64,000 bases of DNA from Borreliella californiensis (GTDB taxonomy: Bacteria > Spirochaetota > Spirochaetia > Borreliales > Borreliaceae): positions 124,001-188,000 of the forward strand of contig NZ_JACHFB010000001.1 of assembly GCF_014205885.1 (NCBI RefSeq), read 5' to 3'. The notes beneath the pieces were generated by a model. The model worked only from the letters and a program-made list of their open reading frames with translations, was not told the origin of the DNA and ran no database searches. Made by a program: the position numbers and the translations under genes. Below are positions 25,059-34,742 of the stretch, piece after piece. Position 1 is the first letter of the stretch. Each line of letters opens with the position of its first letter.

Positions 25059-25583
25059 CTAATGAGTAGGCAGGTTTTCAAAATTAATGTTTGTAGTGTT
25101 CTCAAATTGCAATATTTTGTAGCTTAAAAATAATTTAGAGAATATGGTTAGTAATATTATTATTAAGAGGTCAAAAAAAGCATTAGCTATTGTTAAATTA
25201 AATGGTCTTTTTTCATAGATTATATCGTTTATTACTTTGGGCAAGCTAAATGCAAGCCAAGTTATGCTAGATATTAGTATTGCAGATAATATGTTGTAAT
25301 TCAAGTCTGTTAAGTTTCCAAGAGAGTTGTTAGTAAGAGTTATTAAATTATTGAATAAATTGATAAGAGCATTTACTAAAAAACTTTGTAATAAATGATT
25401 TAAAGCTAAAATAAAGACAACAATTATTTTATATTGTTTTTTTTGAGTATTTAATGCGTTGGTATTGTTAATTATTTTTTTTAATAATATCTTTCGGTAT
25501 ATTATTTCTAATAATATTTTAAATAAAGTCATACTGATTATTAATATTAGATTGATATTTGAGAACATAAATTTGATTAACAT
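25059..25583 (-). CDS. Integral membrane protein, possibly DUF1761-like (BB0576-like)
   Basis: 174 residues. The frame is open to 25607, but ATG at 25583 has AAAGGA upstream and is preferred. About four membrane segments: residues 10-30, 50-75, 95-120 and 135-160. The segment WLAFSLPKVINDIIYEKRPF followed by an N-A-F-F membrane helix is like the 'W.gF..p..l...ife.rp' pattern of DUF1761 proteins. No function known. It converges on pyrG with 16 bp between stops. Confidence 0.6.
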   Translation of the reverse strand: MLIKFMFSNINLILIISMTLFKILLEIIYRKILLKKIINNTNALNTQKKQYKIIVVFILALNHLLQSFLVNALINLFNNLITLTNNSLGNLTDLNYNILSAILISSITWLAFSLPKVINDIIYEKRPFNLTIANAFFDLLIIILLTIFSKLFLSYKILQFENTTNINFENLPTH

Positions 25584-25723
25584 AATTTTTCCTTTCATTT
25601 TAGGCAATGATTTAATTATAATTAGTATAATAATAAAATGTTTTTATTTCTTTAATAAGATTCGAATTTTATTATATTTATATAATAGCTTTAATTTTTG
25701 GCAATTTTTATTAGGAGGATTGA

Positions 25724-26311
25724 ATGAAAGAAGAAGACATTAGAAAAACAATTTTAATGAAAAGGCTAGTTAAATATTTTTTTGATGAGCTTAAGTATAG
25801 AATGAAGATTCCTTGTCTGAGAATAGGCAATAAGGAGATAAGCACCAAGTACATACTTCTTAATCTTTTCAGGAAAATTGCAAATCTTCCTTTTAATAAG
25901 CAATATGAGATAGAAGAGCAGTTTGCTCTTGAAGTTGGTGAGAGAGTTGTGCTTACAGATGCTGTTTTGATTAAAAGAATTGATCATGAAAGATGCGTTA
26001 TTGTTGGGATTATTGAAGCAAAAACGGATCAAGTTGATCTTGATTATGAATTTAATAGATTTTTTCTTCAGGACAAGAAAATCAATGTTCTTTTTTGGCA
26101 GCCCAAAAAAGTTATTCTCAAACAAGATGATAAATTATTTAAAGCAGAATCAGACGATATTTTTAATTTTGATAATGATTTTAACTTGCCAAAAGTTAAG
26201 GCCAAATTAGAAGAGTTTATAGATATTTTTTTATGTTTTTTTTCTTACAGAGATATTCTTTTCGAGTATAATGAGGTTAGTGGGCGTTACTCTTGGGTAA
26301 AAAGAAAGTAA
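25724..26311 (+). CDS. Predicted PD-(D/E)XK-nuclease-like protein (BB0577-like)
   Basis: 195 residues, no signal peptide or membrane segment, normally annotated hypothetical. It has a helix (QYEIEEQFALEV), then a strand ending VVLTDAVLIKRI with Asp79, and a following strand CVIVGIIEAKTDQ with Glu98-x-Lys100. D...ExK on adjacent strands is the hallmark of PD-(D/E)XK nucleases, and the arrangement resembles the N-terminal domain of type I restriction HsdR. It stands alone with no methylase. A strong TTAGGAGG site precedes the ATG. The nuclease assignment is inference from the motif. Confidence 0.5.
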   Translation: MKEEDIRKTILMKRLVKYFFDELKYRMKIPCLRIGNKEISTKYILLNLFRKIANLPFNKQYEIEEQFALEVGERVVLTDAVLIKRIDHERCVIVGIIEAKTDQVDLDYEFNRFFLQDKKINVLFWQPKKVILKQDDKLFKAESDDIFNFDNDFNLPKVKAKLEEFIDIFLCFFSYRDILFEYNEVSGRYSWVKRK

Positions 26312-26517
26312 ATTTAATTTAAAATTAGTTTTAAATTTTATTAAATGAGGAGAATGATTTGTATCTTTAGATGGTTTTGTGGTTTAATATGAAAGCTTAA
26401 ATTTATTTCAAAGTAGTTAATTTTTACCATTTTAATGTAAAAATATTTTTTTGTTTAGTGATGTATTTGATTTGATATTGAAGTTGTAATAATGTGTCAA
26501 ATTAAGTACTTGGGGCT

Positions 26518-26547
26518 CTATTCAAAAAAAAGTTTTTGTGGTAGAAT
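26518..26547 (+). promoter_or_regulatory. Extended -10 promoter for the soluble chemoreceptor gene
   Basis: TGG-TAGAAT (26539-26547) is an extended -10 element; the -35 region is weak (TATTCA at 26519). Transcription would start at about the ATG at 26554, giving a leaderless mRNA. No ribosome-binding site lies between the two. Confidence 0.45.
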
Positions 26548-26553
26548 CCCCTT

Positions 26554-27723
26554 ATGAAAAAATTTTCGTTTTTTAAAAAAAAGAAAAAAGTTGTTGATTT
26601 AAATCTTTTAAATGATGTCGGTAATGACAAAAAAGATTTAAGTACTTATGAATATAAAGCTCCTGTTAAGGAAATGCTAAAGGGATTTTATCATACCAAG
26701 GCTTCCATTTCTACTCTAAAAGTAGGATTTGAGTCATTACAAAGAATTTTGTTTTCTGGAATAGAAGATTTTGATCAGATATTTTCCACTTTTGTTGAGA
26801 TGACAAATAATGCTCGTGATCAGATAAGCGTTATTTTTAGTGATCTTGGTAAAAATAATAAGGAAAAATTAAATCAAATATCTTCTGTTATTGTTGGAAT
26901 TCAGGGCAGTTTGGAAACAATAAGTAATTTTCTGGGTGCTACCAATATGATTTCTCTTAATGCAAAGCTTGAGGCTGCAAGAGCCAAAGAATATGGTAAA
27001 GGATTTTCTGTTGTTGCAGATGAGATTAAGCGGCTTTCTGATCAGGCAAAAGGTGTTATGAATATGATTTCTGTAAAGGAAATTGAAGAGGTTTCTAAAG
27101 ATTTAATTTCTCACAACCTTAATGATTTGCAGATTGATATTGATAAGTTCTTTGCTGAGATTCTTGAACAGCTTAATTATCTTGAGAGCATATTTAAGCG
27201 TTTTTCAAGAAGTCAAGAAGAATTTTCTTCTTTGATTGAAAATCTTGAAAGCATAGATGCTAATATGGCTTATTATACAAGAAACTGTGATTCCTTGATT
27301 AGCTCTGCTACTTTTATGTTGTCTAATGATGAATTTTTAAAGGAGCTGGAATTTATTCTCTCAGAGCAATTTTCTTGGATTAATAATTTAAGATTACTTG
27401 TTGAGGGACAAAGGTCAATATTTCTTCAAACAGATTCTTCCAAACATGGGTTTGGATTGTTTTATAAAGGACTGTCTCCTAAGAATGATGCCATCAGGCA
27501 GTTGTGGGAAGAAGTATACATTCCTTATTTAAATATTAATAAGTTTGCAGCTGAAATTTTGATTATATTTAGGGTAGAGAATCGTAATGATAGCAGTTTA
27601 AGGCAAGCTAAAGATTTTTTGTCTCAAGCTGAAAGTTTATCTGAAGAAATTGTTAGAAAGCTTGAGCACATTAAAAAGATGGTAATTGAATTGGATAATC
27701 AAGGAATTAGTATTTTTTCTTGA
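26554..27723 (+). CDS. mcp: Cytoplasmic chemoreceptor with degenerate CZB-like C-terminal domain (BB0578-like)
   Basis: 389 residues, no membrane segment. The signalling hairpin is at about residues 125-165: NMISLNAKLEAARAKEYGKG then FSVVADEIKRLSDQAKG, with a conserved tip. The C-terminal 120 residues resemble the chemoreceptor zinc-binding (CZB) domain: SEQFSWINNLRLLVEGQ (about 270), KHGFGLFYKG (about 296) and VYIPYLNINKFA (about 320) track the 'DH..Wk..l', 'hCrlGkWYy.G' and 'pH..vH' segments. The zinc-ligand His/Cys are replaced by Gln, His and Asn. It should join the receptor arrays through CheW/CheA and sense a cytoplasmic signal. Confidence 0.85.
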   Translation: MKKFSFFKKKKKVVDLNLLNDVGNDKKDLSTYEYKAPVKEMLKGFYHTKASISTLKVGFESLQRILFSGIEDFDQIFSTFVEMTNNARDQISVIFSDLGKNNKEKLNQISSVIVGIQGSLETISNFLGATNMISLNAKLEAARAKEYGKGFSVVADEIKRLSDQAKGVMNMISVKEIEEVSKDLISHNLNDLQIDIDKFFAEILEQLNYLESIFKRFSRSQEEFSSLIENLESIDANMAYYTRNCDSLISSATFMLSNDEFLKELEFILSEQFSWINNLRLLVEGQRSIFLQTDSSKHGFGLFYKGLSPKNDAIRQLWEEVYIPYLNINKFAAEILIIFRVENRNDSSLRQAKDFLSQAESLSEEIVRKLEHIKKMVIELDNQGISIFS

Positions 27724-27814
27724 TTATTTTGATAAGATTGATTGCATTAATTTAAATTAGAGATTTAAAAATTATTATGGCTTTTTAAGTTTTTATTTAT
27801 TTAACTAAGGTTTA

Positions 27815-27843
27815 TTAAAAATCAAGTTTTATTTTGATAAAAT
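27815..27843 (+). promoter_or_regulatory. Candidate extended -10 promoter just upstream of dnaE
   Basis: TTAAAA (27815-27820), 17-bp spacer, and TGA-TAAAAT (-10 at 27838-27843). The expected transcription start is about 27850, four bases before the dnaE ATG, with no ribosome-binding site. The motif is AT-rich, so chance is possible. Confidence 0.4.
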
Positions 27844-27853
27844 AATTTTAGGT

Positions 27854-30800
27854 ATGAGTTTTAGAGCTAGATTTATTCATCTCCATGTGCATTCAGATTA
27901 TTCTCTTTTAGACGGAGCTGCAAAAATATCAGATATTATTTCAAAAGCAAAAAAATGCAATATGTCGCATATTGCATTAACAGATCATGGTAATCTTTTT
28001 GGAGCTATTAAATTTTATAAAGAAGCTAAAAAAGCGGGAATTAAGCCGATAATTGGCATTGAAGCTTATATGGCAAAAACTTCTAAGTTTTTAAGAAAAC
28101 AGGATGATCTTGGGAAAATGTCTTACCATTTAATTTTGCTTGCCAAAAATGAGTTAGGTTATAAAAACTTATTAAAGTTAACAAGTATTTCTTATCTTGA
28201 AGGGTTTTATTATCGTCCAAGGATAGATAAAGAGGATCTTGAAAAATATTCAGAAGGTTTGATTTGTACTTCAGCTTGCATTGGGGGGCTTATTCCAAGA
28301 CTTATTTTGGCCAATAGATTTAAAGATGCTGAGAATGAAATTATTTGGTTTAAAAAAGTTTTTGGTAATGATTTTTATCTTGAGCTTCAAAGGCATGGCA
28401 TTAAAGATCAAGACATTGTAAATGAAAGGCTGGTTGAGTATTCTAGGAAGCTTGGAGTTCCTTTAACGGTAGCTAATGATTCTCATTATGTTAACAGGGA
28501 AGATGCAACTGCTCAAGACATCATTGTTTGTATTGGTACTGGTGCTAAGAAAAGCGATGAGAATAGATTAAAAATGGAAACCAATGAATTTTATATTAAA
28601 TCTCAAGAGGAAATGTGTGAACTTTTTAAGGATTTGCCCGAAGCTTTAGAAAATACTGTAAGGATTGCAGAAAAATGTGATGATTTTAAAATAACTTTTC
28701 CAGGTCCTATTTTGCCTGATTATCAAATTCCTGTTGAATTTAATACTCTTGGTGAATATTTGGAACATCTCACTCTTGAAGGGTTGAAATTTAGATATAA
28801 AACTTTGACAAGCAAAATAAAAGATAGAGCTTTTTATGAACTTGGCATAATAATTGGAATGGGTTTTGAAGGCTATTTTTTAATTGTTTGGGATTTTATT
28901 AAATTTGCTCATGATCACGATATTCCTGTTGGAGCTGGGCGTGGTTCTGGTGCTGGTTCAATTGTAGCTTATGCTCTTAGGATTACTGATATTGATCCTT
29001 TAAAGTATAATTTACTTTTTGAGAGATTTTTAAATCCTGAGCGTATTTCTATGCCCGATTTTGATATTGATTTTTGTTTTGAAGGTAGAGATGAGATTAT
29101 AAAATATGTTACCAACAAATATGGAGAAGATAAGGTAGCTCAAATAATTACTTTTGGAACTTTAAAGCCTAAGGCTGTAGTTAAGGATGTGGCTAGAGTT
29201 TTAGATATTCCATTTGCTGAATCAAATGAACTTACTAAGTTTATTCCTGATGGGCCTAAAGTTTCTTTAAAAGAGGTTTTAGACGACAATTCTTTGAAAG
29301 AGTATTTTACTAGCAAGCCTGTTTATAAAGAATTAATGAATGCTGCATTGGTTCTTGAGGGAATGAATAGGCATGCTTCAACTCATGCTGCAGGAATTGT
29401 AATTTCTAAAACCCCTTTGACCGACTATGTGCCTCTTTATAAGGATTATAAGCAAGGTTCTGTTTCTACTCAATACACAATGGATTTGCTTGAAGAATGT
29501 GGGCTTGTTAAGATGGATTTTCTTGGTTTGAAAACATTGACGTTAATAAAGAATGCAGAAAATCTTATTAGAAGTGTAAATCCAGATTTTAAAATAAAAA
29601 ATATTCCAGATAATGATTCTAAGACTTTTAAGATGTTAGGAGAAGGAAGAAGTGCGTCTGTTTTTCAGTTTGAATCTGAAGGAATGCAGCAAATCCTAAA
29701 AGACGCAAAGCCTGATAGCATTGAAGATTTAATAGCCTTAAATGCTCTTTATAGGCCAGGTCCTATGCAATTTATTCCTCAATTTATTGCTGCTAAAAAA
29801 GGTGTTAAGAGAATTAAATATCCTCATCCAGATTTAAAGGAAGTTTTAAGGCCAACTTATGGGGTTATTGTTTATCAAGAACAAGTAATGGAAGTTGCAA
29901 AAATAATTGGAGGCTTTTCTCTTGGCAAAGCTGATATTTTAAGACGTGCTATGGGCAAAAAGAAAGAAGACGAGATGAATGAAATGAAGGTCGACTTTTT
30001 AAGAGGCGCTATTGAGAAAGGATATGACAAAGAAATTGCTAGTGAAATTTTTGAACTTTTAAAGCCTTTTTCGGGATATGGATTTAACAAATCGCATGCA
30101 GCGGCGTATTCTTTAATAGCATATCAAACTGCTTATCTTAAGGCCAATTACCCTGAATATTTTATGGCTGCCAATTTGACTAATGAAATTAATAATAATG
30201 ATAAACTTTCTTATTATATTGAAGAGTCAAAAGCTATAGGTATAAATGTGCTCAAACCCGATATAAATCAATCATTTAGGGAATTTCGTGTAACTGATTT
30301 TGGAATTTCTTATGGGCTTAATGGGATTAAAAATCTTGGAGGAATTGTTGTTGATTTAATAATTGATGAGAGAGAAAAAAATGGCAAATATAGTTCTTTT
30401 GAAGATTTTATAAGACGTGTAGATGATAAAGTAATTAATAAGAAATTTTTAGAATCTGCAATAAAATCTGGACTTTTTGATGGTTTGGATCAAAATAGAA
30501 AAACTTTGTTTGAAAATCTTGATCGTTTGATTGAAGTTGTTTCAGAAGATAAAAATAATAAAAAACTTGGTCAAAATAGCTTATTTGGGGCCCTTGAAAG
30601 TCAAGATCCAATTCAGCAAAGTTTTAATTATCAAACTTTTAAAGAGTATTCTTATTCTGAGCTTTTAGGATTTGAAAAAGAGCTTTTAGGATTTTATGTG
30701 TCGGGGCATCCCCTGGATCCTTATAAAAAGGCAATTGATAGTTTTTCCAGTTTAAATGTTTTAAAAGATCTTGCTGCCAAAAAAGATAGCATTGTCCAAT

Positions 30801-31297
30801 TTTCTGGCATTTTAAATTCAGTAAAAGTTATTCAGACTAAAAGAAATAATGCAAAAATGGCTTTTGGTATTATAGAAGATTTTAAAGGTGCAATAGATAT
30901 TGTAGTTTTTACAGAAAGCTATGAAAGGTATAGAAATTTGTTATTTGAAGGTAATGTTATTGGGGTTATAGGCAGGCTTACGTTTAATAGAGACAAATTT
31001 TCAATTGTAGTTGAAAAAGTTGTAAATATTGAGAGACTTTCCGAAGATAAAATAAATAATATTCATATTAAATTTTTAAATAATAAATTAAATGACCTAC
31101 AACTACTTAATTCTTTAAAGGAAAGTATAATTAATTTTGAGGACAATTCTGGATTTTCAAATGTTTATTTTTATTTAAGGGAAAATGGTAAGGATTTAAA
31201 ATTAAAAATGAATTCAATTTTAAATTTTGTGCCAGATGAGGACAAGCTTGATAAGTTGAGAAAGTGTGTAATAGTTGAAGATGTTTGGGTTGATTAG
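27854..31297 (+). CDS. dnaE: DNA polymerase III alpha subunit
   Basis: 1147-residue replicative polymerase. The N-terminal PHP domain begins HLHVHSDYSLLDGA and continues LTDHGNLFGAIKF. The catalytic palm has MPDFDIDFCFEGRDEI at about residue 400. GYGFNKSHAAAYSLIAYQTA marks the fingers/beta-binding part. QNSLFG near residue 910 is a good beta-clamp-binding motif. An OB domain (VQFSGILNSVKVI) and a C-terminal tau-binding region complete it. The ATG at 27854 lacks a ribosome-binding site. Followed by yggT and recG in one operon. Confidence 0.97.
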   Translation: MSFRARFIHLHVHSDYSLLDGAAKISDIISKAKKCNMSHIALTDHGNLFGAIKFYKEAKKAGIKPIIGIEAYMAKTSKFLRKQDDLGKMSYHLILLAKNELGYKNLLKLTSISYLEGFYYRPRIDKEDLEKYSEGLICTSACIGGLIPRLILANRFKDAENEIIWFKKVFGNDFYLELQRHGIKDQDIVNERLVEYSRKLGVPLTVANDSHYVNREDATAQDIIVCIGTGAKKSDENRLKMETNEFYIKSQEEMCELFKDLPEALENTVRIAEKCDDFKITFPGPILPDYQIPVEFNTLGEYLEHLTLEGLKFRYKTLTSKIKDRAFYELGIIIGMGFEGYFLIVWDFIKFAHDHDIPVGAGRGSGAGSIVAYALRITDIDPLKYNLLFERFLNPERISMPDFDIDFCFEGRDEIIKYVTNKYGEDKVAQIITFGTLKPKAVVKDVARVLDIPFAESNELTKFIPDGPKVSLKEVLDDNSLKEYFTSKPVYKELMNAALVLEGMNRHASTHAAGIVISKTPLTDYVPLYKDYKQGSVSTQYTMDLLEECGLVKMDFLGLKTLTLIKNAENLIRSVNPDFKIKNIPDNDSKTFKMLGEGRSASVFQFESEGMQQILKDAKPDSIEDLIALNALYRPGPMQFIPQFIAAKKGVKRIKYPHPDLKEVLRPTYGVIVYQEQVMEVAKIIGGFSLGKADILRRAMGKKKEDEMNEMKVDFLRGAIEKGYDKEIASEIFELLKPFSGYGFNKSHAAAYSLIAYQTAYLKANYPEYFMAANLTNEINNNDKLSYYIEESKAIGINVLKPDINQSFREFRVTDFGISYGLNGIKNLGGIVVDLIIDEREKNGKYSSFEDFIRRVDDKVINKKFLESAIKSGLFDGLDQNRKTLFENLDRLIEVVSEDKNNKKLGQNSLFGALESQDPIQQSFNYQTFKEYSYSELLGFEKELLGFYVSGHPLDPYKKAIDSFSSLNVLKDLAAKKDSIVQFSGILNSVKVIQTKRNNAKMAFGIIEDFKGAIDIVVFTESYERYRNLLFEGNVIGVIGRLTFNRDKFSIVVEKVVNIERLSEDKINNIHIKFLNNKLNDLQLLNSLKESIINFEDNSGFSNVYFYLRENGKDLKLKMNSILNFVPDEDKLDKLRKCVIVEDVWVD

Positions 31298-31308
31298 GAG
31301 GTGCTGTA

Positions 31309-31887
31309 TTGATTGTTTTAATAGAAATTTTAATGGTATTTTTGCAGATTTATAGGATTTTAATTTTAATTAGGATCCTTCTTAGCTGGCTTGTGTCTTC
31401 AGGGATTAATACCAATGTATTTTTCAGATTTATACATATTGTCACAGAACCATTTTTATCTTTTTTCAGAAAAATTCCTTTTTTTACATTTGGCATGTTT
31501 GATTTTTCTCCAATTGCAGCTTTAATAACTTTAACTATTTTTGAAAGAATGTTAGCTTATGGGAATTATAAGCTTTCTACATTTATCATTTTATTTATTG
31601 TTGAAGTTTGGGGGATATTTAGAAGCATTTTTATTGCTATAGTTTTCTTTTTATTATTGAGATTGATTTTGTTGCTTTTGAATTTGTTCCAAGGCTCAGA
31701 CTTATTAAAAACAGTCGATTCATTTTTACTTCCTTTATCTACTAAGATAAGTAGTGTAATTACTGATAAACATATGTCTTACGCTTTGCGTTTGATTGTT
31801 GGAAGTGCTTTAATGGTAGCATTTATAATTATTATTGAACAAGTTGTATTTGCTATTAGAGTTTTAGGAACATATTTGCCTTTTTAG
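31309..31887 (+). CDS. YggT family membrane protein with two YggT repeats
   Basis: 192 residues starting with TTG at 31309; GGAGG sits seven bases upstream, which decides the start. Two copies of the YggT pattern are seen: LQIYRILILIRILLSW...FRFIHIVTEPFLSFFRK... and a second from about residue 105 (LLLRLILLLLNLFQGSD, then SFLLPLS). Family members are small integral membrane proteins linked loosely to cell division or osmotic tolerance; the biochemical role is unknown. Located between dnaE (11 bp) and recG (9 bp). Confidence 0.8.
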   Translation: MIVLIEILMVFLQIYRILILIRILLSWLVSSGINTNVFFRFIHIVTEPFLSFFRKIPFFTFGMFDFSPIAALITLTIFERMLAYGNYKLSTFIILFIVEVWGIFRSIFIAIVFFLLLRLILLLLNLFQGSDLLKTVDSFLLPLSTKISSVITDKHMSYALRLIVGSALMVAFIIIIEQVVFAIRVLGTYLPF

Positions 31888-31896
31888 GAGATTAAA

Positions 31897-33957
31897 ATGT
31901 TTTTACATGAGTTTGAATATGAGCTTAAAGATATAGGTGGTCTTGGTGAGAAAGGGGTTGAAAGGTTAAATAATCTGCAAATTTTTAATGTTAAAGATCT
32001 TATTGAGTTTTTTCCTGTAAAATATGAAGATCGTCAAAATATGCAAACTTTTCCGGATTTTTCTAAGGTGAAAAGTTGTGATATGATGACGGTGTTTACT
32101 GTTGTGGGGCAAAAAAAATTTGGGGATAGTTCTAAAAAAAATTTAAAGTTAACGGCTAGAAGTGTAAATGATGAGCCTTTTGAAATTTTGCTTTTTAATA
32201 GAGCTTTTTTAGAGAATGTTTTTAAAATAGATAAAAAATTCTATATTTATTCTAAATTTACTTATAACGATTATAGTGGTTTATGGAGTTGTTCTAATTT
32301 TGACAGTGAAGTTTACAGTGACAAGCCCGAAAGGTTTAAGAAAATTTTTCCGGTTTACTCTTTGACAGAGGGATTAACATCAAAGAAAGTTTCATTATAT
32401 GTAAAGGAAGCTCTTGAATATTTTTTTAAGTTTGGGCAAGCAGATATTCCTAAATTTTTAATAGAAAAGTATTCTTTATTGTCGTTAAGCGATGCTTTAA
32501 AAGAGATTCACTTTCCAAGTTCATTAGAAATGCTTGAAAAGGCAAAAAAAACTTTAATTTACAGAGAAATTTTCTTGCTTCAGTTTTTTTCAAGGTATAG
32601 ATCTTCTAGGGTTCTTTTCCGAGAGAAAAAGAATTTATCAAGAGATTTGCTTGAAAGGGTTGTTTCAAGTTTGCCCTTTGAACTTACAGAAGATCAAAAA
32701 AATTCTGTTGATGAGATATTCTTTGATCTTAGCTCTTCTAAGCCAATGAATAGATTGCTTCAAGGTGATGTTGGAAGCGGTAAAACCCTTGTTGCCTTGC
32801 TTTCGGGACTTCCTTTAATTGAAGCGGGATATCAGATAGCGTTTATGGCACCTACTGATCTTTTGGCTCGTCAACATTATGATAATTTATCCAACATATT
32901 GTCGTCTTTTAACATTTCAGTAACTCTTTTGACTGGTAGTTTAAAAAAGAAGGATAAGGAGCAAGCATTAGAAAGTATTAGAAATGGAACTTCCGGTTTA
33001 ATAGTTGGAACACATGCTATTTTTTATGAAAGCACAGAATTTAAAAGATTAGCATATGTTATCATTGACGAGCAGCATAAGTTTGGAGTTATCCAAAGAG
33101 AAGAGCTTAAAAACAAAGGAGAAGGTGTTGATATACTTTTAATGTCTGCAACGCCTATTCCTAGAAGTTTTGCGTTAACACTTTTTGGTGATCTTGAAAT
33201 TTCGTTTATTAAAACCTTGCCTGAGGGTCGTTTGCCCATTACGACTTATTTAGCAAAGCATGGCAATGAAGATAAAGTTTATGAGTTTTTAAGAAAAGAG
33301 CTTTTAAAAGGTCATCAGGTTTATTTTGTTTATCCATTAATTTCGTCTTCAGAGAAATTTGAATTAAAAGATGTTAATAATATGTGTTTAAAATTGAAGG
33401 AAGTATTTGGCGAATATGTCGTAGATATGCTTCATTCTAAGTTGCCATCCGATTTAAAAGAAGAAATTATGAAAAATTTTTATTTAAAAAAAGTAGATAT
33501 TTTGGTGGCTACTAGTGTTATTGAGGTTGGAATTGATTGTCCAAATGCAACTTGTATGGTGGTAGAGCATGCTGAGCGTTTTGGACTTTCTACTTTACAC
33601 CAAATTAGAGGTCGTGTTGGTAGAAGTAATTTAAAATCTTTTTTCTTTTTACTTTATAAAGAGCCTTTGACAAGTTCTGGAAAATTTAGATTAAAAACTA
33701 TAAAAGAAAATTTGGATGGATTTAAAATAGCAGAGGAAGATTTAAGATTAAGAGGGCCTGGCAATTTATTTGGACTTGAGCAAGCAGGATATTTGAAATT
33801 AAAAATAGCTAATTTTGTTGATGATAGAGATGTCATAGTGTTGATCAGAGAAGAACTCGATTTATTTTTTTATGATAATTCTGTTTATGACAAGCTTGAT
33901 ATTGATTTATTAGATAATCTTTTTTGTTCTTATTTGAATGTTGGAAGAAGTATTTAG
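31897..33957 (+). CDS. recG: ATP-dependent DNA helicase RecG
   Basis: 686 residues, full length. It remodels stalled replication forks and Holliday junctions. An N-terminal wedge/OB domain leads to superfamily 2 motifs: Walker A LLQGDVGSGKTLVALLSG, motif II IIDEQHKFGV, motif III MSATPIPRSFA, motif V TSVIEVGIDCPNAT and motif VI QIRGRVGRSNLKSFF. The C-terminal RecG hairpin region (EEDLRLRGPGNLFGLEQAG) is intact. ATG with GGAG upstream. Its TAG stop overlaps the TAA stop of the opposing gene in the four bases TTAG. Confidence 0.96.
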   Translation: MFLHEFEYELKDIGGLGEKGVERLNNLQIFNVKDLIEFFPVKYEDRQNMQTFPDFSKVKSCDMMTVFTVVGQKKFGDSSKKNLKLTARSVNDEPFEILLFNRAFLENVFKIDKKFYIYSKFTYNDYSGLWSCSNFDSEVYSDKPERFKKIFPVYSLTEGLTSKKVSLYVKEALEYFFKFGQADIPKFLIEKYSLLSLSDALKEIHFPSSLEMLEKAKKTLIYREIFLLQFFSRYRSSRVLFREKKNLSRDLLERVVSSLPFELTEDQKNSVDEIFFDLSSSKPMNRLLQGDVGSGKTLVALLSGLPLIEAGYQIAFMAPTDLLARQHYDNLSNILSSFNISVTLLTGSLKKKDKEQALESIRNGTSGLIVGTHAIFYESTEFKRLAYVIIDEQHKFGVIQREELKNKGEGVDILLMSATPIPRSFALTLFGDLEISFIKTLPEGRLPITTYLAKHGNEDKVYEFLRKELLKGHQVYFVYPLISSSEKFELKDVNNMCLKLKEVFGEYVVDMLHSKLPSDLKEEIMKNFYLKKVDILVATSVIEVGIDCPNATCMVVEHAERFGLSTLHQIRGRVGRSNLKSFFFLLYKEPLTSSGKFRLKTIKENLDGFKIAEEDLRLRGPGNLFGLEQAGYLKLKIANFVDDRDVIVLIREELDLFFYDNSVYDKLDIDLLDNLFCSYLNVGRSI

Positions 33958-34742
33958 CTTGCGTATTTTTCAATTAGCCCAATAAGGATTGTTTTGTTAT
34001 GGTTCCAGAATTCAAGAAGCTTATGTTGTAAATTATTAAAATATTTTTTTTGAATAGAGCATGGTTTAGGCCCTATGTATAAATAGTGCCAAGGCTCTGC
34101 TTTATATCCAGTTTCTATTTCATATCCTTTTGGGTATGAAATAGAAAATCCATATTTTAGAGAATTTTCGTAAAGCCATTTTCCTTCTTTTGTGTTTAGT
34201 AAATTATCATCTATATTTATAAAATCTATTGCTGTTCCCATATGATGTTGAGAATGGCCTGGAATTGCTGATTGAGTTTCTGCAACTTTTCTTCCATAAG
34301 TTTTGACATTGTAATCAAATAAAAATTTTTGGTATTCTTTAGTTCTGTAAGCGGATTTGATTTTAATTTCAATTCCAAATTTTTTTGCATCTTTTATTAA
34401 TTGAATTAAATCTTTGATTAATATTTTTCTTACTTTAATATTCTTTGCTCCAAGATTCTTAAGATCTTTAAAATCATTAACATATACCAGATCAGGTATT
34501 TTATAATCTCCAGGAATTGGTATTTTTTTGTTTATTAGAGTTAATAGGTTATTTTTTTCTGCATCTACTAAAGGCTTTAATTCTTTTAAGAAATGAATAG
34601 GATTTTTTTCAATAAAATTTTCAAACTCTTTATTCATTGTTTTGGTAATATTTAGCAGTATTTTTAAATCTTTTTTTGAAATATTGTTGGCCAACAAAGA
34701 TAGGTTAATAAATAGAAGCAATAAAACATAAATGGATTTCAT
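33954..34742 (-). CDS. Exported D-Ala-D-Ala carboxypeptidase, VanY/M15B family (BB0582-like)
   Basis: 262 residues with an N-terminal signal sequence (MKSIYVLLLLFINLSLLANN). The M15 zinc site is complete: SQHHMGTAIDF supplies the SxHxxGxAxD His and Asp, and EPWHYLYIG supplies the EPWHxxY Glu and His. It should trim the D-Ala ends of peptidoglycan stem peptides in the periplasm. No ribosome-binding site is obvious; a TATAAT lies 8 bp before the ATG. Fits the peptidoglycan genes nearby (murD, Fem-like, murB). Confidence 0.9.
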   Translation of the reverse strand: MKSIYVLLLLFINLSLLANNISKKDLKILLNITKTMNKEFENFIEKNPIHFLKELKPLVDAEKNNLLTLINKKIPIPGDYKIPDLVYVNDFKDLKNLGAKNIKVRKILIKDLIQLIKDAKKFGIEIKIKSAYRTKEYQKFLFDYNVKTYGRKVAETQSAIPGHSQHHMGTAIDFINIDDNLLNTKEGKWLYENSLKYGFSISYPKGYEIETGYKAEPWHYLYIGPKPCSIQKKYFNNLQHKLLEFWNHNKTILIGLIEKYAS

